A DNA stretch of 64,000 nucleotides from Variibacter gotjawalensis. Lineage in GTDB: Bacteria; Pseudomonadota; Alphaproteobacteria; Rhizobiales; Xanthobacteraceae. Below the pieces are notes generated by a model. The model saw only the letters and a list, made by a program, of their open reading frames with translations. It had not been told where the DNA came from and ran no database searches. Numbering within the stretch: position 1 is the stretch's first letter; each line of letters begins with the position of its first letter. The position numbers were made by a program, and so were the translations under genes. The DNA lies in assembly GCF_002355335.1 (NCBI RefSeq), contig NZ_AP014946.1, forward strand, positions 4,231,501 through 4,295,500. The letters are read 5' to 3'. Shown here in pieces: positions 25,929 through 33,423 of the stretch.

Positions 25929-26110
25929 TCACTGCGCCGCGGCTGCGCGCGCAACTGCTGGCCAAGCTTTTGCCAGTCGCGTGCGAGCTCATGCCAGAGC
26001 TCGGCGTCTTCCGGGGCCGCTCGCGCTGCGAGCGCCTCGCAACGCGCCGCCTCGGCAACGCAGTCTTGGCTGGAGAGAAGTCCGTTCTCGTCGTGTCGAA
26101 ACGTCAGCAT
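25925..26110 (-). CDS. Small helical-hairpin protein (family member 1)
   Basis: A 61-residue soluble protein with one helical hairpin, 'CVAEAARCEALAARAAPEDAELWHELARDWQKLGQQL'. The same pattern (Cys/Arg, Ala-rich helix, a charged turn, a second helix with W and L) occurs in the next three genes. I recognise it as a type of small protein common in Bradyrhizobium relatives, with no known function. Start chosen at 26110 (GAGG upstream); the open frame extends 18 codons further. It overlaps the MetE-like stop by four bases on the other strand. Confidence 0.65.
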   Translation of the reverse strand: MLTFRHDENGLLSSQDCVAEAARCEALAARAAPEDAELWHELARDWQKLGQQLRAQPRRSD

Positions 26111-26179
26111 GGGGAGCCTCGTTACAATCGCCCCATATTCAACCGACAGTGGAGTTGACGCCACCCTCCGGTTGAACCG

Positions 26180-26223
26180 TTATTAATATTTAAATTCCGA
26201 GATTATAAATACAGCAATTAAAT
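26180..26223. other. AT-rich intergenic stretch
   Basis: A 44-base stretch made almost wholly of A and T in a very GC-rich neighbourhood, between the divergent small genes at 26110 and 26260. It probably contains the promoters for both (TATTAATA and TATAAAT are candidate -10 elements) or a nucleoid-protein site. No repeat longer than a few bases is visible in it. Confidence 0.6.
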
Positions 26224-26259
26224 GCGGCGACAGTCGCCCCGACTTTGCGGAGATGCACC

Positions 26260-26466
26260 ATGCCGACAGATCGAGATACCAAACACCTCTTTGATTTCGA
26301 GGGTGCGATGGCGCTTTACGAGGCCCAACGGTGCCGTGGCGAGGCCCGCACGCTGCTCCACTTGGCCAAAGAAACCGTTGATCTGCCGAAGAAAACCGCG
26401 CTTCTGGAGCAAGCGACTGCTTGGCTCACGCGCTACACAACCGGCTTACGGTCCAAACGAGAGTGA
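26260..26466 (+). CDS. Small helical-hairpin protein (family member 2)
   Basis: A 68-residue protein with the hairpin 'ALYEAQRCRGEARTLLHLAKETVDLPKKTALLEQATAWLTRYTT'. It shares with its neighbours the Cys-Arg start of the first helix, a polar turn, and a second helix with leucines and a tryptophan. CGGAG lies eight bases before the ATG at 26260. Nothing suggests secretion or a membrane role. Function unknown. Confidence 0.65.
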   Translation: MPTDRDTKHLFDFEGAMALYEAQRCRGEARTLLHLAKETVDLPKKTALLEQATAWLTRYTTGLRSKRE

Positions 26467-26489
26467 TGCCAGCCGGATTTCCGGCCCTC

Positions 26490-26666
26490 TCACCCACCGT
26501 CCCGGAGCCGCCGCGCCAGCACGCGCCAGCGCTCTGCGAGGTCTAGCCAAAGCTGGCGGTCATGCTCCTCTGCCCTTCCAGACAAAAGCTCGCAGCGGTC
26601 CGCCTCTGCCAGGTATTCCTGGATAGTAGCTTGCCGATTGTCGCCATTGCGAAATTTAACGGACAT
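26490..26666 (-). CDS. Small helical-hairpin protein (family member 3)
   Basis: A 58-residue protein whose second half reads 'YLAEADRCELLSGRAEEHDRQLWLDLAERWRVLARRLRDGG'. This aligns directly with member 1 ('AARCEALAARAAPEDAELWHELARDWQKLGQQL'), with the same W/L positions and similar length. GGGAGG lies ten bases before the ATG at 26666. Longer upstream starts are open but without ribosome sites. It lies opposite to member 2, with the two genes converging. Confidence 0.65.
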   Translation of the reverse strand: MSVKFRNGDNRQATIQEYLAEADRCELLSGRAEEHDRQLWLDLAERWRVLARRLRDGG

Positions 26667-26799
26667 CGCGCGATATCCTCCCAAGTTTATTTCAATACCG
26701 CCAGCGCAACAAAAGGTTCCATAGCTTCGTACAAATAGTACACTCGTTGAGGGCGACTCTGCGGAGGCCAGAACCACGACAAGTGGTCTGCGAAGCAAA

Positions 26800-27627
26800 A
26801 TGAGTGTCGAGAACGATAGTCCGGGCAATGTCCTGAGCTTCCCGCATCGCGAGCCTGCGCCCGATGATGACTACTGCCGATCTGAAGCCAAACGTTTGAT
26901 CGCGCAGGCCGACTCTTTCGCCGAGCCTGAGGCGAAAGCACGATTGCTAAGAGAAGCCGGCGACTGGCTCTATCGCGTCACGTTTTCCAAACAGCCGGCG
27001 ATGTTCGGCTTCGTCGTCAAGCACCCGAAGTCAACATCATGGCGGCAGCGTGCGCCGACCGCACCGACCGCGCGCGTCGCCGACGTGTTGATCACCAACC
27101 AGCTCCGCTTTCGCAACGCAAAACCGCGCGATCATTTCAAAGAAAAACACGCGCTGCACGATCTCGCCGAGCAAATGGTCGACGATCCGGAAGCGGTCCT
27201 CCGCCGCCTCGTCGATCTCGCAATAGAGATCACGGGGGCGGTGTCGGCAGGCTTGAGCATCCTCGAGCCGAATCCCGCACCCGGCATTTTCCGTTGGAAA
27301 TATCTGCGCGGCGCATTGACTGCATTGACGGTGTTTCACGACGCGACGACACCGCGATACTACAGCCCGTGCGGTGTCGCACTCGACACCTGTGCGCCTG
27401 TCCTATCCGCGCATCCGGAGCGCTTCTACAGTTGGATCGCCGAAGCGAAATTCGTCGTTCCCGAAATGCTGCTCGTCCCACTCCACGTCGCCGGCAAAGA
27501 ACCGCTCGGCACGTTGTGGATCATGGCGTCTGAAGCCGGTCATTTCGATTCCGGACACGCCGAAGCTATGATGGAACTCGCATCGTTCGTCGGCTTGGCG
27601 CTGAAGATGCACAACGAGCGAGTCTAG
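26800..27627 (+). CDS. Helical hairpin (family member 4) fused to a GAF domain
   Basis: A 275-residue protein. Residues about 25-60 hold the same hairpin as the three genes before it ('CRSEAKRLIAQADSFAEPEAKARLLREAGDWLYRV'). After a linker ('HDLAEQMVDDPEAVLRRLVDLAIEITGAVSAGLSILEP') comes a GAF-type sensor domain with 'WIAEAKFVVPEMLLVPLHVAGKEPLGTLWIMA' and 'AEAMMELASFVGLAL'. The GAF ligand is not identifiable. No kinase or DNA-binding part is attached, so it may signal through the partner small proteins. Neighbouring lactonase gene converges 7 bases after its stop. Confidence 0.75.
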   Translation: MSVENDSPGNVLSFPHREPAPDDDYCRSEAKRLIAQADSFAEPEAKARLLREAGDWLYRVTFSKQPAMFGFVVKHPKSTSWRQRAPTAPTARVADVLITNQLRFRNAKPRDHFKEKHALHDLAEQMVDDPEAVLRRLVDLAIEITGAVSAGLSILEPNPAPGIFRWKYLRGALTALTVFHDATTPRYYSPCGVALDTCAPVLSAHPERFYSWIAEAKFVVPEMLLVPLHVAGKEPLGTLWIMASEAGHFDSGHAEAMMELASFVGLALKMHNERV

Positions 27628-27634
27628 CCGCACG

Positions 27635-28552
27635 TCACTGGTGCGAATACATTGCGCGGCCCGCTGTCGGCACCTTCGCCATCAGGATCTGTCCTGACTC
27701 CGACTCCGTGATGTAGAGCGTCCGCCTATCTGCACCACCATACGCGACGTTGGTGGTGGCAAGCCCCGCGCAGGATTTGACGCGCGCCACCGGCTCGCCG
27801 ATCGCATTGACGATCCACACCGTGCCGAGCCCGAAATGCGCAATCGCGAGGCCGCCGCTTTCATCGATCGCAAGACCGTCCGGTCCATTGCCGCCCGACA
27901 GGCGGATGAATGCACCAACCTTGAACGCTGCACCAGCCTGGTTCATCGGCACGCGCCACACGGCGTTGTCGCGCGTGACGTTGACGAAAACGATATCCTC
28001 CTCAAGCCCGAGCACCAGGCCATTCGGACTCGGAATGCCCTGCAGAATGGTGTCGAGCCGACCCGTGTCGGCACGCAGCCGATGCAGCCGGCCGGACGCA
28101 TCTTGCAGGCCCGTGAGCCCTTGGTCGGTGAAATAGAGGTCGCCGTTCGATGCAAAGACGAGATCGTTGACGCCTTTGAACGGACCGAATTCGGAGCCCT
28201 GCACCACTGGCGTCACTGCTCCGCGCGCAGGATCGAGCAGCATGATGCCATTCTTGTAGTCCGCGATGAAGATGCGCCCGTCGCGGTGGATCTTCAGTCC
28301 GTTCGGCTCGCCGTCGTATTCGATGACCAACGTAAACTCGCCGCTCGGCGAGATGCGGAAGATGCGTCCCCACGCAACATCGACGACGTAGAGATTGCCA
28401 TCGCGATCGAACGACGGGCCTTCGAGGAAGCATGGCGTCGGCCGTCCACCGCGCTGGATCGTCGCCCATTTCGACACGCGATCGGTGATGCGAAATTTAT
28501 CGGGAACGCGGGCGAAGACTTCCGGTTCGATGGCGGGCGGCGGAGCGTACAT
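27635..28552 (-). CDS. SMP-30 / gluconolactonase-family lactonase of the hexuronate operon
   Basis: A 305-residue six-bladed propeller of the SMP-30/gluconolactonase/LRE family: 'CFLEGPSFDRDGNLYVVDVAWGRIFRISPSGEFTLVIEYDGEPNGLKIHRDGRIFIADYKNG', 'GVNDLVFASNGDLYFTDQGL', 'PSPNGLVLGLEEDIVFVNVTR', 'GPDGLAIDESGGLAIAHFG'. The acidic and Asn residues in these segments are metal ligands in the family. It follows a LacI gene and a uronate-dehydrogenase-like gene, which fits hydrolysis of the aldarolactone that such a dehydrogenase makes. The start at 28552 is preferred; the longer frame begins within the LacI gene. Confidence 0.83.
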   Translation of the reverse strand: MYAPPPAIEPEVFARVPDKFRITDRVSKWATIQRGGRPTPCFLEGPSFDRDGNLYVVDVAWGRIFRISPSGEFTLVIEYDGEPNGLKIHRDGRIFIADYKNGIMLLDPARGAVTPVVQGSEFGPFKGVNDLVFASNGDLYFTDQGLTGLQDASGRLHRLRADTGRLDTILQGIPSPNGLVLGLEEDIVFVNVTRDNAVWRVPMNQAGAAFKVGAFIRLSGGNGPDGLAIDESGGLAIAHFGLGTVWIVNAIGEPVARVKSCAGLATTNVAYGGADRRTLYITESESGQILMAKVPTAGRAMYSHQ

Positions 28553-28566
28553 GGGCGTGTCCTGAA

Positions 28567-29595
28567 TTATTCTCTGCGCGGCGGCGCGGTCGTGTCGCGC
28601 ACCATGAGGCCGACCGGTACTTCGACGATCAGCGGCGTCGGTGTGCCGGCGATTTTCGCCAGCAGATAATCCACGGCGCGCTCGCCGATTTCCTTTGCCG
28701 GAATATGCAATGTCGTCAAACCCGGCCGGATCTGCGAGGCGAAATCGAGATCGTCGAAGCCGGTGATCGACAAGTCTTGCGGCACGCGAATGCCCTGCAG
28801 ATTGCACTCGATCAGCGCTCCGAACGCGAGCAGATCGTTGCCGCAGTAGATCGCAGTCGGCTTGCGTTTCACCGATAAGAGCGCGCGCGCCGCCAACTGC
28901 CCTTCCACGATACGATACGGCCGCTCGATCAACGCCTCGTCGAGCAGCGGCAGGCCTCGCGCGGCAAGTGCAGCGCGCACACCTTCGAGACGCGAGCGCG
29001 CGCGGTCATTGTCCCACGTCAGCCCCGCGATGACACCGAAGCGCGTATGCCCGAGATCGAGCAGATGGTTCGCAATGCGCGCGGCGGCCTCGGCATTGTC
29101 GAAGCCGACGCTCGGCATGCCCGGAGTGATCGTCCACGTGAAAACGAATGGCACACTGTGATCGTAGAGATAGTTGAGCGTCTCCGTATCGTGCTCACCG
29201 CCGACCAGGATGACGCCGGCTACGCCGTGCGCGACAAGCGCTTTCACCTTGGCGAACTCGGTCTCGCGGCTATAGCCGTTGCTTGCCAGAACGAAGCCGT
29301 AGCCGGAATCCGCGAGCCGTTCTTGCATGGCTTCGGCGGCAGCCGCGAAGCTGGTATTCTCCAGATGCGGAATGATCGCGCCGATCACGGGGGTTTCGCG
29401 CGACAGCACGGCACGCGAGCGGCCGTTGAGGACGTAGCCGAGTTTACGCGCGGCCTCTTCGATCTGGCGGCGGAGCTTAGGCGTGACAGGCCCCGATCGA
29501 TTGAGCGCGCGCGAAACGGTCGCGCCCGAAACACCGACGGCCTTCGCAACATCTTGGACACGCACGCGTCCCGAAGGTGTTCGCTTTGGCCGCAA
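28567..29595 (-). CDS. LacI-family transcriptional regulator of the hexuronate operon
   Basis: A 342-residue repressor. The N-terminal HTH is 'RVQDVAKAVGVSGATVSRALNRSGPVTPKLRRQIEEAARKLGYVLNGRSRAVL'. The core is a periplasmic-binding-like sensor domain ('PVIGAIIPHLENTSFAAAAEAM', 'PTAIYCGNDLLAFGALIE', 'DLSITGFDDLDFASQIRPGLTTLHIP'). The start at 29595 is a TTG with GGGAG nine bases before it. It stands inside the seven-gene run from binding protein to lactonase, so it most likely senses the sugar acid imported. Its operator is not certain; see the palindromes at 34770 and 34875. Confidence 0.9.
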   Translation of the reverse strand: MRPKRTPSGRVRVQDVAKAVGVSGATVSRALNRSGPVTPKLRRQIEEAARKLGYVLNGRSRAVLSRETPVIGAIIPHLENTSFAAAAEAMQERLADSGYGFVLASNGYSRETEFAKVKALVAHGVAGVILVGGEHDTETLNYLYDHSVPFVFTWTITPGMPSVGFDNAEAAARIANHLLDLGHTRFGVIAGLTWDNDRARSRLEGVRAALAARGLPLLDEALIERPYRIVEGQLAARALLSVKRKPTAIYCGNDLLAFGALIECNLQGIRVPQDLSITGFDDLDFASQIRPGLTTLHIPAKEIGERAVDYLLAKIAGTPTPLIVEVPVGLMVRDTTAPPRRE

Positions 29596-29637
29596 AGTCC
29601 AGCTCCCGCTACGTCGCGCCGACTGCCGGCGCGCCGA

Positions 29638-30447
29638 TCAATCGATCATCAGCCCATGCGGGCCGAGATACCATCCGCAATACCAACCGCCGTGGAAGGG
29701 TTTAGCGCCTTCGAGTTCGGGCTCGCCCTTCGTCAACACCTCTTCGGCATAGTCTTCCGCATTGTCCTGCGGGCGATAGCCAAGCACATACGCGTCACGG
29801 TTATCCCAGAACGCACGCGTGTTTGCCGACATGCCGTAAGCGACGACGTAGTGAAGCTTCGGCGCTTCGATCGAACAGCGGATAAGCTCGACCATGTCGC
29901 GCGGACTGATCCACACAGAGAGATGCCGCGCATCCAACGGCTTCGGACGAAAGGCGCCGATGCGTAGGCTCACGACGCTCATACCGAACTTGTCGGCGTA
30001 AAGACGGCCGAGTGCCTCGCCCGTGACCTTGCTGACGCCGTAGAAACTATCCGGGCGGGGCAGCGCACTGCCGTCGAGCACATGCGCGCGGCGGTGATAG
30101 CCGACCGCGTGGTGGCTCGATGCAAAGACGACGCGGCCAACGTTAGCGCGGCGCGCGGCTTCGAAGACGTTATGCGTGCCGACGATATTCGCGGAGAGCA
30201 CCTGCTCCCACTGGTTCTCCTTCGGCTCGACCGACATCCCGCCGAGGTGAACGACGCAGTCGATCCCCGCCATCATCCTTTCCATCGCGGCAAGATCCGT
30301 AAGATCCGCGCGAATGAAATCTTCGCCGGCTTTCGCCGGTTCGCCGTCGATGATGTCGGTGAGACGCATGAGTTCGTAGCGGCCCTTAAGCTGCGCGCGC
30401 GTCTCACGCCCGATCTGCCCCGCCGCCCCAGTCATCAATACGCGCAT
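29638..30447 (-). CDS. Uronate-dehydrogenase-like NAD-dependent epimerase/dehydratase family protein
   Basis: A 269-residue extended short-chain dehydrogenase. It has the glycine motif 'MRVLMTGAAGQIGRETRAQL', 'DCVVHLGGMSVEP', the segment 'RVVFASSHHAVGYHRRAHVLDGSALPRPDSFYGVSKVTGEALGRLYADKFGMSVVSLRIGAF' with catalytic Ser/Tyr-x3-Lys, and 'WISPRDMVELIRCSIEAP'. The His-rich segment after 'FASS' and the 'DSFYGVSK' motif are typical of uronate dehydrogenase (Udh), which oxidises glucuronate or galacturonate to an aldarolactone. The transporter and lactonase next to it fit this. ATG 30447 gives the glycine motif its usual place. Confidence 0.82.
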   Translation of the reverse strand: MRVLMTGAAGQIGRETRAQLKGRYELMRLTDIIDGEPAKAGEDFIRADLTDLAAMERMMAGIDCVVHLGGMSVEPKENQWEQVLSANIVGTHNVFEAARRANVGRVVFASSHHAVGYHRRAHVLDGSALPRPDSFYGVSKVTGEALGRLYADKFGMSVVSLRIGAFRPKPLDARHLSVWISPRDMVELIRCSIEAPKLHYVVAYGMSANTRAFWDNRDAYVLGYRPQDNAEDYAEEVLTKGEPELEGAKPFHGGWYCGWYLGPHGLMID

Positions 30448-30460
30448 GACATCTCGTCCC

Positions 30461-31552
30461 TTAGTGCGTGATGCGGATTGCGTTCTGTGTGTCCGGTTCG
30501 AAGAAGTGCATCGCATCCGGATTGATCGAGAGGCGCGCGCCCTGTTTCACGGCGATCTTTGCATCCGGCGCGACGCGCGCGACAGTCGCGTGCGACTTGC
30601 CGATCTGCATATCGAGATGCATCTCGGAGCCGAGCTGTTCGATCACATCGACGATGCCGTCGACATCGTTACCGTTGCCGCCGAGCGCGATGTGCTCCGG
30701 GCGAATACCAACCGTCACCGGCTTACCGACAAAACCACGCAGCGCGGCCTTGTTCTTCTCGCCGACGCGCAGCGAAAAACCTTCGATGTTCACGGTCTCG
30801 CCGGATGCGTCCACCGTGCCCTGCAGGATGTTCATCGCGGGCGCTCCGATAAAGCTGGCGACGAACAGGTTTGCGGGCGTGTTGTAGACTTCGAGCGGCG
30901 TGCCGACCTGCTGCACAAGACCGTCCTTCATGATGACGACGAGATCACCGAGCGTCATCGCTTCGACCTGATCGTGCGTCACGTAGACCGAAGTTACCGG
31001 CACGCGCTCACGCAGGCGCTTGAGTTCGATGCGCATATGCGCGCGCAGCTTGGCGTCGAGGTTCGACAGCGGTTCGTCGAACAGGAACACCTGCGGATGG
31101 CGCACGATGCAGCGACCTAACGCGACGCGTTGCTGCTGGCCGCCGGAAAGTTGCTTTGGGCGCCGCTTCAAAAGCGGCTCGATGCTCAGAATTCCCGCGG
31201 CCTGCGCGATTTTCTCGGCGATGGCCTGTTCGTTCTCGCCACGATTGCGCAGCCCGAACGCCAGATTGTCGTAGACCGTCATGTGCTGGTAGAGCGCGTA
31301 GTTCTGAAACACCATCGCGATATCGCGATCTTTCGGCGGCAGCTTGTTCACGACGCGGCCGCCGATGCTGATGGTGCCTGAGCTGATCTCTTCGAGGCCC
31401 GCGATCATACGGAGTGTCGTCGACTTGCCGCAGCCCGACGGGCCGACCAGCACGGCGAACGCACCATCGGGGATCTTCAGATCAATGCTGCGCACGGCGG
31501 TGACGCCGCCCGGGTAGCTCTTGACCAACTGAGAGAGGACAACTTCGCCCAT
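30461..31552 (-). CDS. Carbohydrate ABC transporter ATP-binding protein (UgpC/MalK type)
   Basis: A 363-residue ATPase. Walker A is 'GPSGCGKSTTLRMIAGLEE', the signature is 'LSGGQQQRVALGRCIVRHPQVFLFDEPLSNLDAKLR', and the switch His is in 'VTSVYVTHDQVEAMTLGDLV'. The C-terminal regulatory TOBE/MOP-like domain holds 'IGIRPEHIALGG'-like and 'LGSEMHLDMQIG' segments. It energises the sugar-type importer encoded upstream. GGAG lies nine bases before ATG 31552. Such ATPases are often shared between several permeases. Confidence 0.92.
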   Translation of the reverse strand: MGEVVLSQLVKSYPGGVTAVRSIDLKIPDGAFAVLVGPSGCGKSTTLRMIAGLEEISSGTISIGGRVVNKLPPKDRDIAMVFQNYALYQHMTVYDNLAFGLRNRGENEQAIAEKIAQAAGILSIEPLLKRRPKQLSGGQQQRVALGRCIVRHPQVFLFDEPLSNLDAKLRAHMRIELKRLRERVPVTSVYVTHDQVEAMTLGDLVVIMKDGLVQQVGTPLEVYNTPANLFVASFIGAPAMNILQGTVDASGETVNIEGFSLRVGEKNKAALRGFVGKPVTVGIRPEHIALGGNGNDVDGIVDVIEQLGSEMHLDMQIGKSHATVARVAPDAKIAVKQGARLSINPDAMHFFEPDTQNAIRITH

Positions 31553-31592
31553 CGACTTCAACTCCAAACGTGTGCGCGGCCTCGCGCAAAAA

Positions 31593-32459
31593 TCAGATCT
31601 TCAATCCGCTGATGACGTATTTCTGGCCGAAGAACGTGATCAGCAGCGCCGGTCCGAGAGCCATCACGGCGGTCGCGCTCATCAAATTCCATTCGATGCC
31701 GAGTTCATGGACGAACTGCGCCATCACGACGGTGAGCACAGGTGTGTTATGGCTCGTCAGCAGCAGCGCAAACAGAAACTCGTTCCAGGTCCACAGCCAG
31801 CACAGCACGGCGAGCGCCGCGATGCCGGGGATCGCGGACGGCAGCGCGACGCGGACAAATGCCCCCCAGCGCGTGCATCCATCGATCAGCGCTGCGTATT
31901 CCATCGAGGGATCGATGCCGTCGAAGAAGCCCTTCATCAGCCACGAGAAGAAGCAGATGTGGACTGCGACATGCGGCAGCAGCAGACCGAGATACGTGTC
32001 GTAGATGCCGAGGCTTTGCGTCAGGAGATACAGCGGCAGCACCCACGAGATGTAAGGTACGCAGCGGAATAGATAGATCGTCGAGAACCAACCAGTCGCG
32101 ATCGGCCCCTTGAAGCGCGAGAGCATGTAGCCGCTCGTCACCGTGATGCCGAGCGACAGGATCGTTGCCAACGTCGCGATGATCGCGCTGTTGAGATACG
32201 CCTTTAGCACGGTCTTATTGGCAAACACCTCGACGAAATTCTCGAGCGTGAATTCGGTGCCGCGGTGGACGTAGAACATGCCCGATGCCGGACGCAGCGA
32301 TGTCAGGATCAGCCACAGCACCGGAAACGCGATCGCGAAGCAAACGCCGATGACGACAAGATAGAAGAACGCGCGGCGCGCGCCGGGCGCCATCATGGCG
32401 AAGAAGCCGGTTTCGTCCGGCTGGACTGCGACCGGCGTATTGATGGCTTGCGTGCTCAT
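31593..32459 (-). CDS. Carbohydrate ABC transporter permease, MalG/UgpE type
   Basis: A 288-residue six-helix permease with 'FFYLVVIGVCFAIAFPVLWLILTSLRPA' at the N-terminus and the EAA loop 'EYAALIDGCTRWGAFVRVALPSAIPGIAALAVLCWLWTWNEFLFALLL'. Its ATG overlaps the stop of the first permease (ATGA on the minus strand). The in-frame extension up to 33365 reads through the neighbour in another frame and is not real. Confidence 0.92.
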   Translation of the reverse strand: MSTQAINTPVAVQPDETGFFAMMAPGARRAFFYLVVIGVCFAIAFPVLWLILTSLRPASGMFYVHRGTEFTLENFVEVFANKTVLKAYLNSAIIATLATILSLGITVTSGYMLSRFKGPIATGWFSTIYLFRCVPYISWVLPLYLLTQSLGIYDTYLGLLLPHVAVHICFFSWLMKGFFDGIDPSMEYAALIDGCTRWGAFVRVALPSAIPGIAALAVLCWLWTWNEFLFALLLTSHNTPVLTVVMAQFVHELGIEWNLMSATAVMALGPALLITFFGQKYVISGLKI

Positions 32460-33352
32460 TTCGACACCTCGACGGCACGATCCAGAATGCGATAGAGAAT
32501 GACGCCAAACACGACGATGACGAGGCCGCCAACGAGCGCGGCCGCCGAGCCTTTGCCGAAGTTCATGCGCTGAAATGCTTCGACGTAAGCGTAGATGCTG
32601 AACATCTCGGTCTGCCGCGCAGGGCCGCCGCCTGAGATGACCCAGACTTGGTCGAAGACGCGAAAAGCGTCGATCGAGCGGATGACGACGCAGACCACAA
32701 TGACGGGACGCAGCATCGGCAGCGTCAGCGAGCGGAATACGCGCCACGGTCCCGCCGCATCGATCGCCGCAGCCTCGAACGGCTCCTTTGGCAAGCTTTG
32801 CAGTCCCGCCAGCAACAGCACGGCGAACCACGGCGTCCACAGCCAGACGTCGGCGAGCACGATGATCATCATCGAGGTCCAGCGATACGCGAGCCACGCG
32901 ACCGGCTGGAAGCCGAGACCTTCGAGTACGACATTCACGATGCCGAACTGATCGTTGAACATCCAGCGCATCATGATCGACGCGATGACCGGCGCAACCA
33001 TCAACGGCAACAGAATGACGGTGCGCACGATGGACTGTCCGAAGAAAGTCCGGTTCAGCATCAGCGCAAGACAAAGCCCAAACACGAGCGAGAGCGTCAC
33101 GCTGGCAACGAGGAACATCAGCGTGTTGGGGATCGCGAGCCCGAAGAAAGCCGGGTCCGTGATGACTTCGATGTAGTGCTTGAGGCCGACCCACGTTTTC
33201 TTCGGATCGTAGAGATTCCAATCGCGGAATGATGCGTTGGCGCCGAGAACGATCGGCACCACTTGGAACAGCGCCATCGTGATGGCGGCCGGCGCAATCA
33301 GCGCCAACATGAATCTCTCTTTCTCGCCGAAGAAAGAGAATACGCGTCGCAT
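32456..33352 (-). CDS. Carbohydrate ABC transporter permease, MalF/UgpA type
   Basis: A 298-residue permease with six helices. The N-terminus 'RFMLALIAPAAITMALFQVVPIVLGANASFRDWNLYDP' and the loop 'EPFEAAAIDAAGPWRVFRSLTLPMLRPVIVVCVVIRSIDAFRVFDQVWVISGGGPARQTE' are typical of UgpA/MalF proteins. It pairs with the following permease. It lies 71 bases after the binding-protein gene, across a strong palindromic hairpin that probably sets their expression ratio. Confidence 0.92.
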   Translation of the reverse strand: MRRVFSFFGEKERFMLALIAPAAITMALFQVVPIVLGANASFRDWNLYDPKKTWVGLKHYIEVITDPAFFGLAIPNTLMFLVASVTLSLVFGLCLALMLNRTFFGQSIVRTVILLPLMVAPVIASIMMRWMFNDQFGIVNVVLEGLGFQPVAWLAYRWTSMMIIVLADVWLWTPWFAVLLLAGLQSLPKEPFEAAAIDAAGPWRVFRSLTLPMLRPVIVVCVVIRSIDAFRVFDQVWVISGGGPARQTEMFSIYAYVEAFQRMNFGKGSAAALVGGLVIVVFGVILYRILDRAVEVSK

Positions 33353-33373
33353 CGGGCCTCTCCACTTAAAGAA

Positions 33374-33401
33374 AGGCGGAAGCCGATATCGGCTTCCGCC
33401 T
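33374..33401 (-). terminator. Intercistronic hairpin between binding-protein and permease genes
   Basis: A perfect 28-base palindrome (AGGCGGAAGCCGAT and its reverse complement), so a 12-14 bp stem. On the minus strand it is followed by TTTC-TTT. It lies 22 bases past the binding-protein stop and before the first permease. Such hairpins usually let the binding protein be made in excess by partial termination or by protecting mRNA ends. Nothing else in this 71-base gap was found. Confidence 0.7.
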
Positions 33402-33423
33402 GTTGGCTAGATCGAAGGAGAGA

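Noticed and set aside
26690-26760. EcfG-like GGAAC site on the minus strand before hairpin member 3
   Set aside because: GGAAC is present, but no CGTT is found at 16-17 bases.
31593-33365. One 590-codon frame spanning both sugar permeases
   Set aside because: Its first half is Arg/Ala-rich shadow sequence opposite in sense to a good permease frame; the true permease begins at 32459.
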